From positions 2,542,001-2,606,000 of the forward strand of contig NZ_AP023180.1 in assembly GCF_013426915.1 (NCBI RefSeq): DNA of 64,000 bases, written 5' to 3'. Numbering within the stretch: the stretch's first letter is position 1; each line of letters starts with the position of its first letter. The DNA is from Paraburkholderia sp. PGU19 (GTDB lineage: Bacteria > Pseudomonadota > Gammaproteobacteria > Burkholderiales > Burkholderiaceae). The position numbers and the translations under genes were made by a program. The notes beneath the pieces were generated by a model. The model was given only the letters and a program-made list of their open reading frames with translations, did no database searches and was not told the DNA's origin. Positions 54,864 to 62,636 of this stretch are shown piece by piece.

Positions 54864-57800
54864 ATGGATGCACCGCAAACCACGCCTTCCATCGCCGACT
54901 TTCTTTCGACGGTCGAGATTCTGTCGCCGTTTACGCGCGAAGAACTCGAACGTCTCGCGGAGCACGTGCAATCGCGCTTCTATTCGTTTGGTGAGACGGT
55001 GTGCAACGCGGGCGATCCCGCCGATGGGCTCTGCGTGATCAAGTCCGGCTCGGTGCGCATCTTCACCGAAGAGCATGGCAAAGAGATCAGCATGGGCGTG
55101 CGCAAGGCGGGCGAAGTATTCGCCGACATTGCGATGCTGCGCGCGTACGCGCATGAATCGTCGGTACGCTCTTCGGGCAAGACCGAGTTGCTGTTCATTC
55201 CGCGCGCCACCACGGAGCCGATCATTGCCGGCAATCAGGCGGCGCTGGCGTTCGTCGCGAGTTATGTGGCAATCAATTCGGCGGGCGGTTTCGTCGCGCA
55301 GTTGTTCGATTTGCGCGGCAAGCTGAACAAGCAGGAACTCGAAGAATACGTGCGCAGCGTCGGTGTCAAGAAAGTCAGCGCGGGCAAGGAGATTCTCAAG
55401 CAGGACGCGCGCGACGACCGCCGGCTGTATGTCGTGCGGCAAGGCGAAGTGCGCATCGTACGCAATGAGGACGGTACCGACTACACGCTCGCCACGCTGC
55501 GTGAAGGCGAAATTTTCGGCGAGAAAGCCTGCCTGATGCGGCAGGAGCAGACGGCATCGGCCATTGCAACGACGGACACGCGGCTGCTCGTGATACCCGA
55601 GCGTACGGTGCATTTCATCCTCGAGCGCAATCCGAAATTGCGCGAGGTGCTCGACGATCGCATCAAATACGCCGACCGCGAACTCGACCGGCAAAAACGC
55701 ATCGAGCAGCGCCGCAAGCGGCCTCTGAGGCTCGACCTGCATACGAAGCCCGAACTCGGCGAGCGCGTGATCCGGCGCTTCGGACTAGTCGAGCAGGCCG
55801 AGGAAATGGATTGCGGCGCCGCGTGCCTTGCGATGATCTGCAAGCACTACGGCATTCCGATGACACTCGGCAAGCTGCGCGAACTCGCGAACGTCACGAC
55901 GCAGGGCGCGACGCTGGACAGTCTGGCGCGCGCGGGTGAGTCGCTCGGCTTCACGGCGCGCGGCGTGCAGTGCACGTTCGACTCGCTGCGCGGCTTCGAC
56001 CTGCCGTTCATCGTGCACTGGGAAGGCTATCACTACATCATCGTGTACGGCGTGTCGAAAGATCACGTATGGCTCGCCGATCCCGCGCTGGGGTTCCGCA
56101 AGCTGAATCTCGAAGACTTCGAGCGCGGCTGGAGCGGCACGTGCCTGCTGTTTGCGCCGGGGCCGAACCTCGTGCAGCTCTCCGCGTCGCGTTCGCCGTG
56201 GCTGCGTTTCGTCGGCTATCTGACGCCGTACAAAAAGATTCTCATGTACCTGTTCCTCGCGACCTTCGTGATCCAGGTACTGGGTGTGATTCCGCCATTG
56301 ATCATTCAGAACATCCTTGACGGCGTCATCGTGCATCAGAACATCAGTCTGCTGCATCTGCTGATACTCGGTCTGATCATTTCGAATGTGTTCTCGCAGT
56401 TGATGTCGATGGTGCGCGCGTATTTGTCGAACTTCATGGTGCGCAACATGGACTTCGCAATGATGTCGCAGTTCTTCAGGCACACGATGTCGCTGCCGTT
56501 CTCGTTCTTCGCCAAGCGCAAGACAGGCGACATTTTTGCGCGCTTCCAGGAGAACCAGACGATCCGCGCGTTCCTCACCGAATCGACGGTGACGACGGCA
56601 CTCAATCTGCTGATGGTGTTCATCTACTTCGCGATCATGTTCTTCTATAACGCGAAGATGACATTCGTACTGATCGCTTTCGTCATTCCCATCATGGCGC
56701 TCACGCTGATCGCTACGCCGAAGATCAAGAACTATGCGCGCGAATCGTTTGCGGCCGGGACAGATTCGAAATCGTTCCTGATGGAAGCGTTGTCCGGTGT
56801 CGAAACGGTGAAGGGCATGGGCATCGAGCGGCCCGTGCGCCTGCGCTGGGAAAAGAAATACGCCAAGGCACTCGAAGTCCAATACCGCGCACATGCATTC
56901 AATATCGTGATCGGCTTTATCAGCCAGTTGCTGAATGCCGCGACGACGATCGCGATTCTCTGGGTCGGTGCAAATCTCGTGCTCGCCCGCGAAATGACGA
57001 TCGGACAGCTGATCGCGTTCAACGCGTTCATGGGTAGCGTGCTGACGCCGTTGATGGGACTCGTCGGCTTGTGGAGCATGCTCAACGACGCGGGCGTGGC
57101 GATGGAACGTCTGGGCGACGTGCTCGATATCGAACCGGAGCAGAAGCCCCAGGACCTGCCGTCGCGCGTGATGCTGCCCGACCTGCAAGGCGCGATCAGC
57201 CTGAACGGCGTGTACTTCCGCTATGGCGAGGACGAGAGCGCCTATGTGCTGGAGAACATCAGCTTCGACATCAAACCGGGCGAGCTGGTGGCGATTGTCG
57301 GACGCAGCGGTTCGGGCAAGACCACGCTCGCGAAGCTGCTGGTCGGCTTTTATGCGCCGAGCGACGGCAAGATGACCGTTGACGGTTACGACATGAACGT
57401 GATCGACAAGGCATTCTTCCGCGCGCAGATCGGTTATGTGATGCAATCGAATCTCCTGTTTTCCGGCACGATCGCGGAGAACATCGCGAGCGGCGACGAT
57501 ACGCCGGATCGCCGCCGTATCGAAGAAGTGGCCAGGATGGCCGACGCGCACGCGTTCATCGCCAAGCTGCCGCTCGGCTACGAACAGGTGGTCGGCGAGC
57601 GCGGCATCGGGTTGTCGGGCGGGCAGATTCAGCGGCTGTGCATTGCCCGCGCGCTGTATCACGATCCGCGCCTGCTCGTATTCGACGAGGCGACTTCCGC
57701 ACTCGATACGCAATCGGAGAGCAATATTCTCGGCAACATGCAGGAAATCCTCAAGGGACGCACGGCCGTCATCATCGCGCACCGGCTGAGTACGATCATG

Positions 57801-57920
57801 CGCGCCGACAAGATTCTCGTGCTCTATGAAGGCGCGATCGTCGAGCAGGGGCGTCACGAGGAACTGGTCAACCGGAAGGGCATGTACTACCAGCTCGTCC
57901 AGAAACAGTTGAGCGCCTGA
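54864..57920 (+). CDS. C39-peptidase ABC exporter with two cyclic-nucleotide-binding domains
   Basis: 1018 residues. Two cNMP-binding-like beta-barrels come first (about 20-130 and 165-255, with FYSFGETVCNAGDPADGLCV and LATLREGEIFGEKACLMRQE). A C39 peptidase follows (about 305-435) with oxyanion Gln311, catalytic Cys317 in EEMDCGAACLAM, His390 in YHYIIVYG and Asp406 in DPALG. Six membrane helices (about 450-740) and an ATPase end it: Walker A GRSGSGKTT (813-821), signature LSGGQ (917-921), Walker B LLVFDEATSALD. The C39 domain cuts after Gly-Gly of leader peptides during export. The sensor domains suggest gating by a nucleotide or similar ligand. Confidence 0.95.
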   Translation: MDAPQTTPSIADFLSTVEILSPFTREELERLAEHVQSRFYSFGETVCNAGDPADGLCVIKSGSVRIFTEEHGKEISMGVRKAGEVFADIAMLRAYAHESSVRSSGKTELLFIPRATTEPIIAGNQAALAFVASYVAINSAGGFVAQLFDLRGKLNKQELEEYVRSVGVKKVSAGKEILKQDARDDRRLYVVRQGEVRIVRNEDGTDYTLATLREGEIFGEKACLMRQEQTASAIATTDTRLLVIPERTVHFILERNPKLREVLDDRIKYADRELDRQKRIEQRRKRPLRLDLHTKPELGERVIRRFGLVEQAEEMDCGAACLAMICKHYGIPMTLGKLRELANVTTQGATLDSLARAGESLGFTARGVQCTFDSLRGFDLPFIVHWEGYHYIIVYGVSKDHVWLADPALGFRKLNLEDFERGWSGTCLLFAPGPNLVQLSASRSPWLRFVGYLTPYKKILMYLFLATFVIQVLGVIPPLIIQNILDGVIVHQNISLLHLLILGLIISNVFSQLMSMVRAYLSNFMVRNMDFAMMSQFFRHTMSLPFSFFAKRKTGDIFARFQENQTIRAFLTESTVTTALNLLMVFIYFAIMFFYNAKMTFVLIAFVIPIMALTLIATPKIKNYARESFAAGTDSKSFLMEALSGVETVKGMGIERPVRLRWEKKYAKALEVQYRAHAFNIVIGFISQLLNAATTIAILWVGANLVLAREMTIGQLIAFNAFMGSVLTPLMGLVGLWSMLNDAGVAMERLGDVLDIEPEQKPQDLPSRVMLPDLQGAISLNGVYFRYGEDESAYVLENISFDIKPGELVAIVGRSGSGKTTLAKLLVGFYAPSDGKMTVDGYDMNVIDKAFFRAQIGYVMQSNLLFSGTIAENIASGDDTPDRRRIEEVARMADAHAFIAKLPLGYEQVVGERGIGLSGGQIQRLCIARALYHDPRLLVFDEATSALDTQSESNILGNMQEILKGRTAVIIAHRLSTIMRADKILVLYEGAIVEQGRHEELVNRKGMYYQLVQKQLSA

Positions 57921-59269
57921 TGAAAATACTTGACCAGCAACCTGACGAAGCCGGCTCCGCCATCTCTTACGCGGGGTTGATCGAGAAGATCGAAATCCTG
58001 CGCTCGACGCTGCGCTGGTCGTCGCGGCTCGAACGCGCGGATATCGAAAAACTCCTGAAACAGGCAAGTTCATTGCGCGACGAAGTGATGCAGATGTCGC
58101 ACAAGGAGCGCTTCGTGCAGGCGGCCGTGGTCGAGCCGATGCGCGGCGACCTGTCGCGCGGCGCGCGGCGGCAGGCGTTGCTCGCGCGAAGCTTCATTTT
58201 CGAGGGCACCTTCGGCGATAACCCGAAACTGCTGGAATCGCTCGAAATCGCGGAGAAAGCGGCGCCGACCGATCTGCCCGTTCTGATCGACGGCGAAAGC
58301 GGCACGGGCAAGGAGCTGATGGCGAAGGTCATCCATGCGAACGGCAGCCGCTCGGACAAGCCGTTCATCTCCGTGAACTGCGGTGCGATCCCCGACAACC
58401 TGCTGGAGTCGGAACTGTTCGGTCACAGAAAAGGCGCCTTCACGGGCGCGACAAATGACCGTAAAGGCAAATTCGAAAGCGCCCATACGGGGACGATCTT
58501 TCTCGATGAAATCGGCGAATTGCCTTTGACGGGGCAGGTAAAACTGCTGCGCGTGCTGGAGGCGCATGAAATACAGCGTGTGGGTTCGGACGAGCCGATC
58601 GGCGTCGATACGCGGATCGTCGCCGCGACCAACCGCAACCTGCGCAAGCTGAGCGAGCAGGGCACGTTCCGTGAAGATCTCTTTTACCGGCTGAGCGTCA
58701 TTCACGTGACCTTACCGCCGCTGCGCGAAAGGCGCGATGAAATTCCGCTTCTGATCCAGTACTTCGGCGACGAGGCGGCGGGCGCGCTCAAGCGCCGTCC
58801 CGTGAGAATCACCCCTAAATTGCGGGACTTTCTGCTGACGTATGCGTATCCGGGCAATATCCGCGAATTGCGCAACGTGATGTACCGCATCTCATGCCTG
58901 GCGGGCGACATCGCGGATGTAGATCATTTGCCGGTGGATATGCGGCCCACGGCACCCGTTTCGACGTCGATATTCGGCGTGGCGAACGAGGCCGCGAACG
59001 GCACGACGAGCGTGACCAATCTGTTGTCGCTCAGCGATGCGAAGCGCGCCGCCAGCGACGAAGCCGAAAAGGCGTTCTTGCAACGCGGCTTGCAGGAAGT
59101 GGGCGGCACGGTCGCCGAACTGGCGCGCCGCGTCGACATGAACCGGTCGCATCTTCAGATGTTGCTGAAGAAGCACGGACTGCATTCGAAGGACTTTCGC
59201 CGTGCACATGCGCAAGCGAATGCGCGCAAGGACGATACGGAAGAGGACGACGAAGCCGAGATGCATTGA
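57920..59269 (+). CDS. Sigma-54-dependent transcriptional activator
   Basis: 449 residues. The N-terminal segment (1-95) is a helical region of no known sensor family, without a receiver domain. The AAA+ core has Walker A GESGTGKE (125-132), the sigma-54 contact loop GAFTGA (172-177), Walker B GTIFLDEIGE and the Arg-finger region FREDLFYRLSVI. A Fis-type HTH lies near 405-425 (GGTVAELARRVDMNRSHLQM), and the C-terminus is acidic (DDTEEDDEAEMH). Its start overlaps the transporter stop by one base, so it is co-translated. It is the obvious activator of the -24/-12 promoters in this cluster. Confidence 0.94.
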   Translation: MKILDQQPDEAGSAISYAGLIEKIEILRSTLRWSSRLERADIEKLLKQASSLRDEVMQMSHKERFVQAAVVEPMRGDLSRGARRQALLARSFIFEGTFGDNPKLLESLEIAEKAAPTDLPVLIDGESGTGKELMAKVIHANGSRSDKPFISVNCGAIPDNLLESELFGHRKGAFTGATNDRKGKFESAHTGTIFLDEIGELPLTGQVKLLRVLEAHEIQRVGSDEPIGVDTRIVAATNRNLRKLSEQGTFREDLFYRLSVIHVTLPPLRERRDEIPLLIQYFGDEAAGALKRRPVRITPKLRDFLLTYAYPGNIRELRNVMYRISCLAGDIADVDHLPVDMRPTAPVSTSIFGVANEAANGTTSVTNLLSLSDAKRAASDEAEKAFLQRGLQEVGGTVAELARRVDMNRSHLQMLLKKHGLHSKDFRRAHAQANARKDDTEEDDEAEMH

Positions 59270-59290
59270 AGCAAGGGCTACGGGATTTTG

Positions 59291-60061
59291 TCAGGGCGAC
59301 GGGTTCAACAAGGTCTTGTCGGTTGCTTGCGGGTCCTCTGCCTGCACGACCACCGCCGTGATGTTGTCGCGGCCGCCGCGCGAGAGCGCGATATCGACGA
59401 GTTCATCGGGCGCATGCAGACAATCCACGCTCGCGAGCGTCTGCTGGATTTCTTCGTCGGTCAGTTCATTGCTGAGGCCGTCGCTGCACAACAGGAACAC
59501 GTCGCCGTCCGCGACTTCAATTGCGTCTTCGTCGAGTTCGAGTTGATCCGTTGCACCGACCGCACGCGTGATGATGTTGTGCGCGGGATGATGGCGGGCC
59601 TCTTCTTCCGTCAGATAACCGGACTGCCGAAGCGCTTCCACCTGGCTGTGGTCACGCGTCAACTGTCGCAATTGCCCTTGCCGCAGCAGATAAATGCGGC
59701 TGTCGCCCGCCCATAGATAGCCGCAGAAACGGTCGCACGCAAGCAGCACGACGACGGTCGTGCCGATGCGCTGCACCTGCCTGCGGCTCGCTTCGTCGCG
59801 CAACTGGCGGTTCGCATCCTGCAGACGCGTGCGCGCCTCGGCGATGCAATGCTTGATACCCGCCTGTTCCGGCAACTGGCCGAGCGTTTCGACCACGAGC
59901 TGGCTCGCGAGATCGCCGACGTCGTGCCCGCCCATGCCGTCGGCCACGGCCCAGCGGCCGCGCTGCGGTTGATCGAGACAGGCGTCCTCATTGATCTCGC
60001 GCACCCGGCCCGTGTCGGTGCGCGCCGCCGACGCCCACCGGAATTGACTGGTACAGGCCAC
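59291..60061 (-). CDS. PP2C-type protein phosphatase
   Basis: 256 residues from GTG 60061. PPM/PP2C motifs: TDTGRVREINEDA (first metal Asp region), AVADGMGGHDVGDLASQLVV, WAGDSRIYLLRQGQLRQLTR, FLLCSDGLSNELTDEEIQQT and SRGGRDNITAVVVQ. No membrane segment, so cytoplasmic. It would remove phosphate placed by the membrane kinase at 42301. It starts 5 bases after the stop of the peptide precursor at 60067, in the same direction, so it is probably expressed from the same sigma-54 promoter. Confidence 0.94.
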   Translation of the reverse strand: MACTSQFRWASAARTDTGRVREINEDACLDQPQRGRWAVADGMGGHDVGDLASQLVVETLGQLPEQAGIKHCIAEARTRLQDANRQLRDEASRRQVQRIGTTVVVLLACDRFCGYLWAGDSRIYLLRQGQLRQLTRDHSQVEALRQSGYLTEEEARHHPAHNIITRAVGATDQLELDEDAIEVADGDVFLLCSDGLSNELTDEEIQQTLASVDCLHAPDELVDIALSRGGRDNITAVVVQAEDPQATDKTLLNPSP

Positions 60062-60066
60062 GGCAT

Positions 60067-60351
60067 CTAAGCCCGGTTCGTACTGCGCGCGTCAGGAGAA
60101 ACGTTGATGTTCGAGTTGTTGCCCGTGTTGTTCACATCGACCGTCTGGAACTGATTGATCATCTGGTTAGCATAGAAGTTGTTCGTGACGTCGTACAGGT
60201 TTACGACGGGGCCGACGCTCGGTGTGTCGTGCACATACGGCGTGATCCAGCCGAATACCCACGGTGCACCGCCGCCGCCGCTGATCGCGGACATCGCCTT
60301 GCGATCGAGAGCGAGGTTGTGCGAAAGATCGCTGATGGTGATGGAAGCCAT
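60067..60351 (-). CDS. Double-glycine peptide precursor with an Asn-rich core
   Basis: 94 residues. Leader MASITISDLSHNLALDRKAM then SAISGG. The 68-residue core starts GGAPWVFGWITPYVHDTPSV and ends FQTVDVNNTGNNSNINVSPD then ARSTNRA. It is Asn-rich and Cys-free. The leader matches the array peptides at DLSHN and the GG site, while the core is unrelated. The ATG follows GGAGACACGCC. It shares an apparent transcript with the PP2C gene. Confidence 0.83.
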   Translation of the reverse strand: MASITISDLSHNLALDRKAMSAISGGGGAPWVFGWITPYVHDTPSVGPVVNLYDVTNNFYANQMINQFQTVDVNNTGNNSNINVSPDARSTNRA

Positions 60352-60416
60352 GGCGTGTCTCCAGAATGGCCGCCTGTCTCGCGCGGCCGGAAGTCAATGG
60401 AAGTTGCGACATGACG

Positions 60417-60433
60417 TGCAAGGGCTGTGCCAA
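60417..60433 (-). promoter_or_regulatory. Sigma-54 promoter of the precursor-PP2C unit
   Basis: Minus strand TTGGCACAGCCCTTGCA, a nearly perfect -24/-12 element about 65 bases before the precursor start at 60351. Shares TTGGCACAGCC with the element at 47746. Confidence 0.88.
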
Positions 60434-60652
60434 TGTTCGGCGGATCGGTGCGCTTTTTCCTGCGTCCTTGCTGGGCGCGGGATAGAGCGGATACGCGCGT
60501 GCGTGCGTCGCGCGCGAGCGCGTTGGGACGTTGGCGGTGGTCCAACAGCGGGCCGCAGCGAGAGACGGGCCAACCAACACATTTTCGCCGCGTGATGCAC
60601 CGGCGCGCGGAGTGAAAAGTGATGGTGTTCGTGCAACACAATGGCCTGAAAT

Positions 60653-60675
60653 TCTGTTGGGTGTGTCCCTACACA
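60653..60675. promoter_or_regulatory. Dyad between two divergent sigma-54-like promoters
   Basis: CTGTTGGGT-N5-CCCTACACAG resembles the CTGTCGGTT...ACCGAACAG dyads of the arrays. It lies 220 bases from the 60417 promoter and about 60 bases from the 60736 element, so it could serve both. The match is looser than elsewhere. Confidence 0.4.
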
Positions 60676-60735
60676 GGCTCCCGAAAAGTGCTTCGTCTAT
60701 GTGAAATATCGCTATAAATCAATGGCTTATATAGC

Positions 60736-60752
60736 CTGGTCCGAATGATGCG
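60736..60752 (+). promoter_or_regulatory. Possible sigma-54 promoter of the LRAT-like gene
   Basis: CTGGTCCGAATGATGCG: GG and GC are in register and the -12 part ATGCG is the same as in the array promoters, but the -24 box is CTGGTCC rather than CTGGCAC. It lies about 50 bases before the ATG at 60804. Confidence 0.5.
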
Positions 60753-60803
60753 AAAGAGCCAGCAACAGTGTTGGCCCTTTGAATCGGATACCAGAGCAAA
60801 GCC

Positions 60804-61334
60804 ATGAACCGCAACCTCCAACAATCTCGCAATGAACAAGGTGCAAACCGTGCGGCTGCTTACGCATCGGCGGATGTGGTGCTCGACGGTTCCAGCGACG
60901 AACCCGCCCTCGGTGCCCATCTGATCACCCAACGCCGCGGCTACGAACATCACGGCATTTACGTCGGTGGCGGCAAGGTCATTCACTACGCAGGTTTCGC
61001 GAAGTCCGCGCATCGCGGCCCCGTCGAAGAAGTGGCGCTCGAAGCCTTCGCCGACGGTCATGCCGTCGCCGTGCGCCCGCATCCGTTCCCGAAGTACACC
61101 GCCGAACAAACCGTGCTGCGCGCCCGTTCGCGCCTCGGCGAAAACCACTATCGCCTGCTGACGAACAACTGCGAGCACTTCTGCGCGTGGTGCCTGCTCG
61201 GCGAAAGCCGCAGCGAACAGGTCCATGCATGCCTTACGCATCCGCGCACCGGCATGCACGCGCTGCTGTGCCTCGCCAGCGCTTTTGTCGGTAACCGGAT
61301 GAAAATCGGCCGCTCCGTTGTTAACGCAGTATGA
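60804..61334 (+). CDS. LRAT/NlpC-P60-like (NC domain) protein
   Basis: 176 residues with the lecithin-retinol-acyltransferase fold: His in YEHHGIYVGGGKVIHYAGF and catalytic Cys in LLTNNCEHFCAWCLLGE, spaced as in bacterial LRAT-like proteins. No signal peptide. Such enzymes are thiol acyltransferases or hydrolases. Placed divergently from the peptide-PP2C unit with a sigma-54-like promoter, it may modify lipid or peptide partners of the system, which is inference. Its stop overlaps an ATG at 61331. Confidence 0.85.
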   Translation: MNRNLQQSRNEQGANRAAAYASADVVLDGSSDEPALGAHLITQRRGYEHHGIYVGGGKVIHYAGFAKSAHRGPVEEVALEAFADGHAVAVRPHPFPKYTAEQTVLRARSRLGENHYRLLTNNCEHFCAWCLLGESRSEQVHACLTHPRTGMHALLCLASAFVGNRMKIGRSVVNAV

Positions 61335-61414
61335 GCGTCGCAATTGAACAGCGACGATTGAAGTTCGAAACGTTTAGTGCCGTAAAAGCAGTCAGCAAAG
61401 CGAAGGAGACCATC

Positions 61415-61657
61415 ATGAGCCCGACCGGAAAAACACTGCACTGGGCCGTCGACAAATGGCTTGCACCGACACCCGCGATGCCCGCGCGCGTGGTGCGCTT
61501 CTGCCGCACCCAGATGCATCGCCGCTGCGTGTGCGTCGAGGCGGCGCGCCCCAACGGGCTGCTGTCGATCTTCTTTTTCCGTCACGACGATGGGTCGTGG
61601 AATGTGTTTCCGCCCGCCAAAACAGGGCCGGCGATGTCTGCGTGGAGGACTGCGTGA
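61415..61657 (+). CDS. Small protein, unknown function
   Basis: 80 residues, start at ATG 61415 with AAGGAGACCATC upstream; the frame is open back to an ATG at 61331 that overlaps the LRAT stop. Sequence MSPTGKTLHWAVDKWLAPTP, then RRCVCVEAARPNGLLSIFFF and GSWNVFPPAKTG; compact, basic, three Cys. It probably forms a unit with the LRAT-like gene. Not recognised. Confidence 0.6.
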   Translation: MSPTGKTLHWAVDKWLAPTPAMPARVVRFCRTQMHRRCVCVEAARPNGLLSIFFFRHDDGSWNVFPPAKTGPAMSAWRTA

Positions 61658-61729
61658 TGAAAAACGGCAACCCGGCGTCCAGCGCCCGCGGCAAGCGTAT
61701 CGAACGGCTTGCGCTGTGCGGCGCGCAAG

Positions 61730-61984
61730 CTATCCGCCAGGCTGGCAGAAGCGCCGCCCCGGCACGTGCGACATCACGGCTTCGGCAATCTGACGAGGCG
61801 TGCTCTCGGCAGGCACGACGCGCCGGAAGGATTCAACGTCGTGCCTGAAGGTCCATTCGACGAGCCGGAACGACCGGCCCCACGGGTGCTGCATCGGCGG
61901 CGAAACGGTGCAGCTGCGGATGGTCAGCGTCTGCGCATTGCCGTGCAGCGCGCGTAAATGTTCGAACACCGTGTCTTCAACCAT
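61730..61984 (-). CDS. Small protein, unknown function
   Basis: 84 residues from ATG 61984, preceded by CAGGAGACACACG. Sequence MVEDTVFEHLRALHGNAQTL, then VEWTFRHDVESFRRVVPAES and RQIAEAVMSHVPGRRF. Predicted alpha/beta, soluble. Not recognised. A CTTAAG-type box lies about 105 bases upstream (62087-62103). Confidence 0.6.
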   Translation of the reverse strand: MVEDTVFEHLRALHGNAQTLTIRSCTVSPPMQHPWGRSFRLVEWTFRHDVESFRRVVPAESTPRQIAEAVMSHVPGRRFCQPGG

Positions 61985-62254
61985 CGTGTGTCTCCTGTCG
62001 GGGAGGCCCCACTGGTGGATAAAAAAACGCCGCCGGTACGCAAGCGGCACAACAGGGGATGTCGAGCCGCATCATCACAGGCAAGTATTAAACGAGACTT
62101 AAGACACATAGCCCCGTGACTGGCGTTTAGTCAACGTGGCTCGCCGGGACCAACCCATCAGTGTTGCTGCTCGCCGTAACAGTCGGGTGCAAGGCGGCAT
62201 TAGTGAAGTTATTGACAGGTATCGCGGTGTTGCACCGCATCCGCCTTGAGAAGA
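61985..62254. other. Intergenic
   Basis: About 270 bases, no gene; contains the response-regulator-type box at 62087-62103. Confidence 0.4.
62087..62103 (-). promoter_or_regulatory. PmrA/QseB-like direct repeat
   Basis: Minus strand CTTAAG-TCTCG-TTTAAT, two hexamers with an 11-base period, about 105 bases before the small gene at 61984. Same form as the boxes before the phospholipase C and RND operon. Confidence 0.5.
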
Positions 62255-62594
62255 TCACTGCGCAGCGGGAACTGAAGACCCGTTCGCGGGCTGCCCCGTT
62301 CGCACCGATTCGACATGCACAGCAGGCAAGCGGACGCCCTGCGAATCGGCGCGCGTGATCGTGCCGTGCACAGTCACCTGCTGGTTCTGCAGCGACAGCG
62401 CGTCTTCGCGCGTGATGCCTTCGAGTTCGAATACGCCGCGGGCATCGTAGACGACGGGATAGATGAACGGCTCGTTGCCGCGCAGCGGGAGCCGCCCCGA
62501 CAGATCGACGGCGTCGCCGCTTTGCAGCGGCGCGGCGCAGGCCGCTTGTATCAGCGCGAGCGCGCATAGCGCGATGTTTCGTTTTGACGATCAC
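62255..62594 (-). pseudogene. Small exported protein gene broken near its start
   Basis: A clear coding frame without a start codon: NIALCALALIQAACAAPLQS (signal peptide), then GDAVDLSGRLPLRGNEPFIY, PVVYDARGVFELEGITREDA and QVTVHGTITRADSQGVRLPA, ending VPAAQ at the TGA in 62255-62257. A TGA lies directly before it in frame. The adjacent frame supplies GTG (62594) and VIVK. Removing one A from the A4 run at 62582-62585 (minus strand) would join them into one signal peptide. The protein resembles small periplasmic OB-fold-like proteins; no name is certain. Either a frameshift mutation, a slippage site or a sequencing error. Confidence 0.6.
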
Positions 62595-62636
62595 GGCCGC
62601 ACCTTGTGATGGACGCACTGCATTGAAGCACGCACT

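Noticed and set aside
42301..59269. Type VI secretion locus
   Set aside because: Kinase, FHA and PP2C are present but no tss structural genes were found.
61657..61848. Possible 63-residue gene overlapping the stop at 61657
   Set aside because: It has a GGAGG upstream but overlaps the better-supported minus-strand gene 61730-61984 and looks like its antisense frame.
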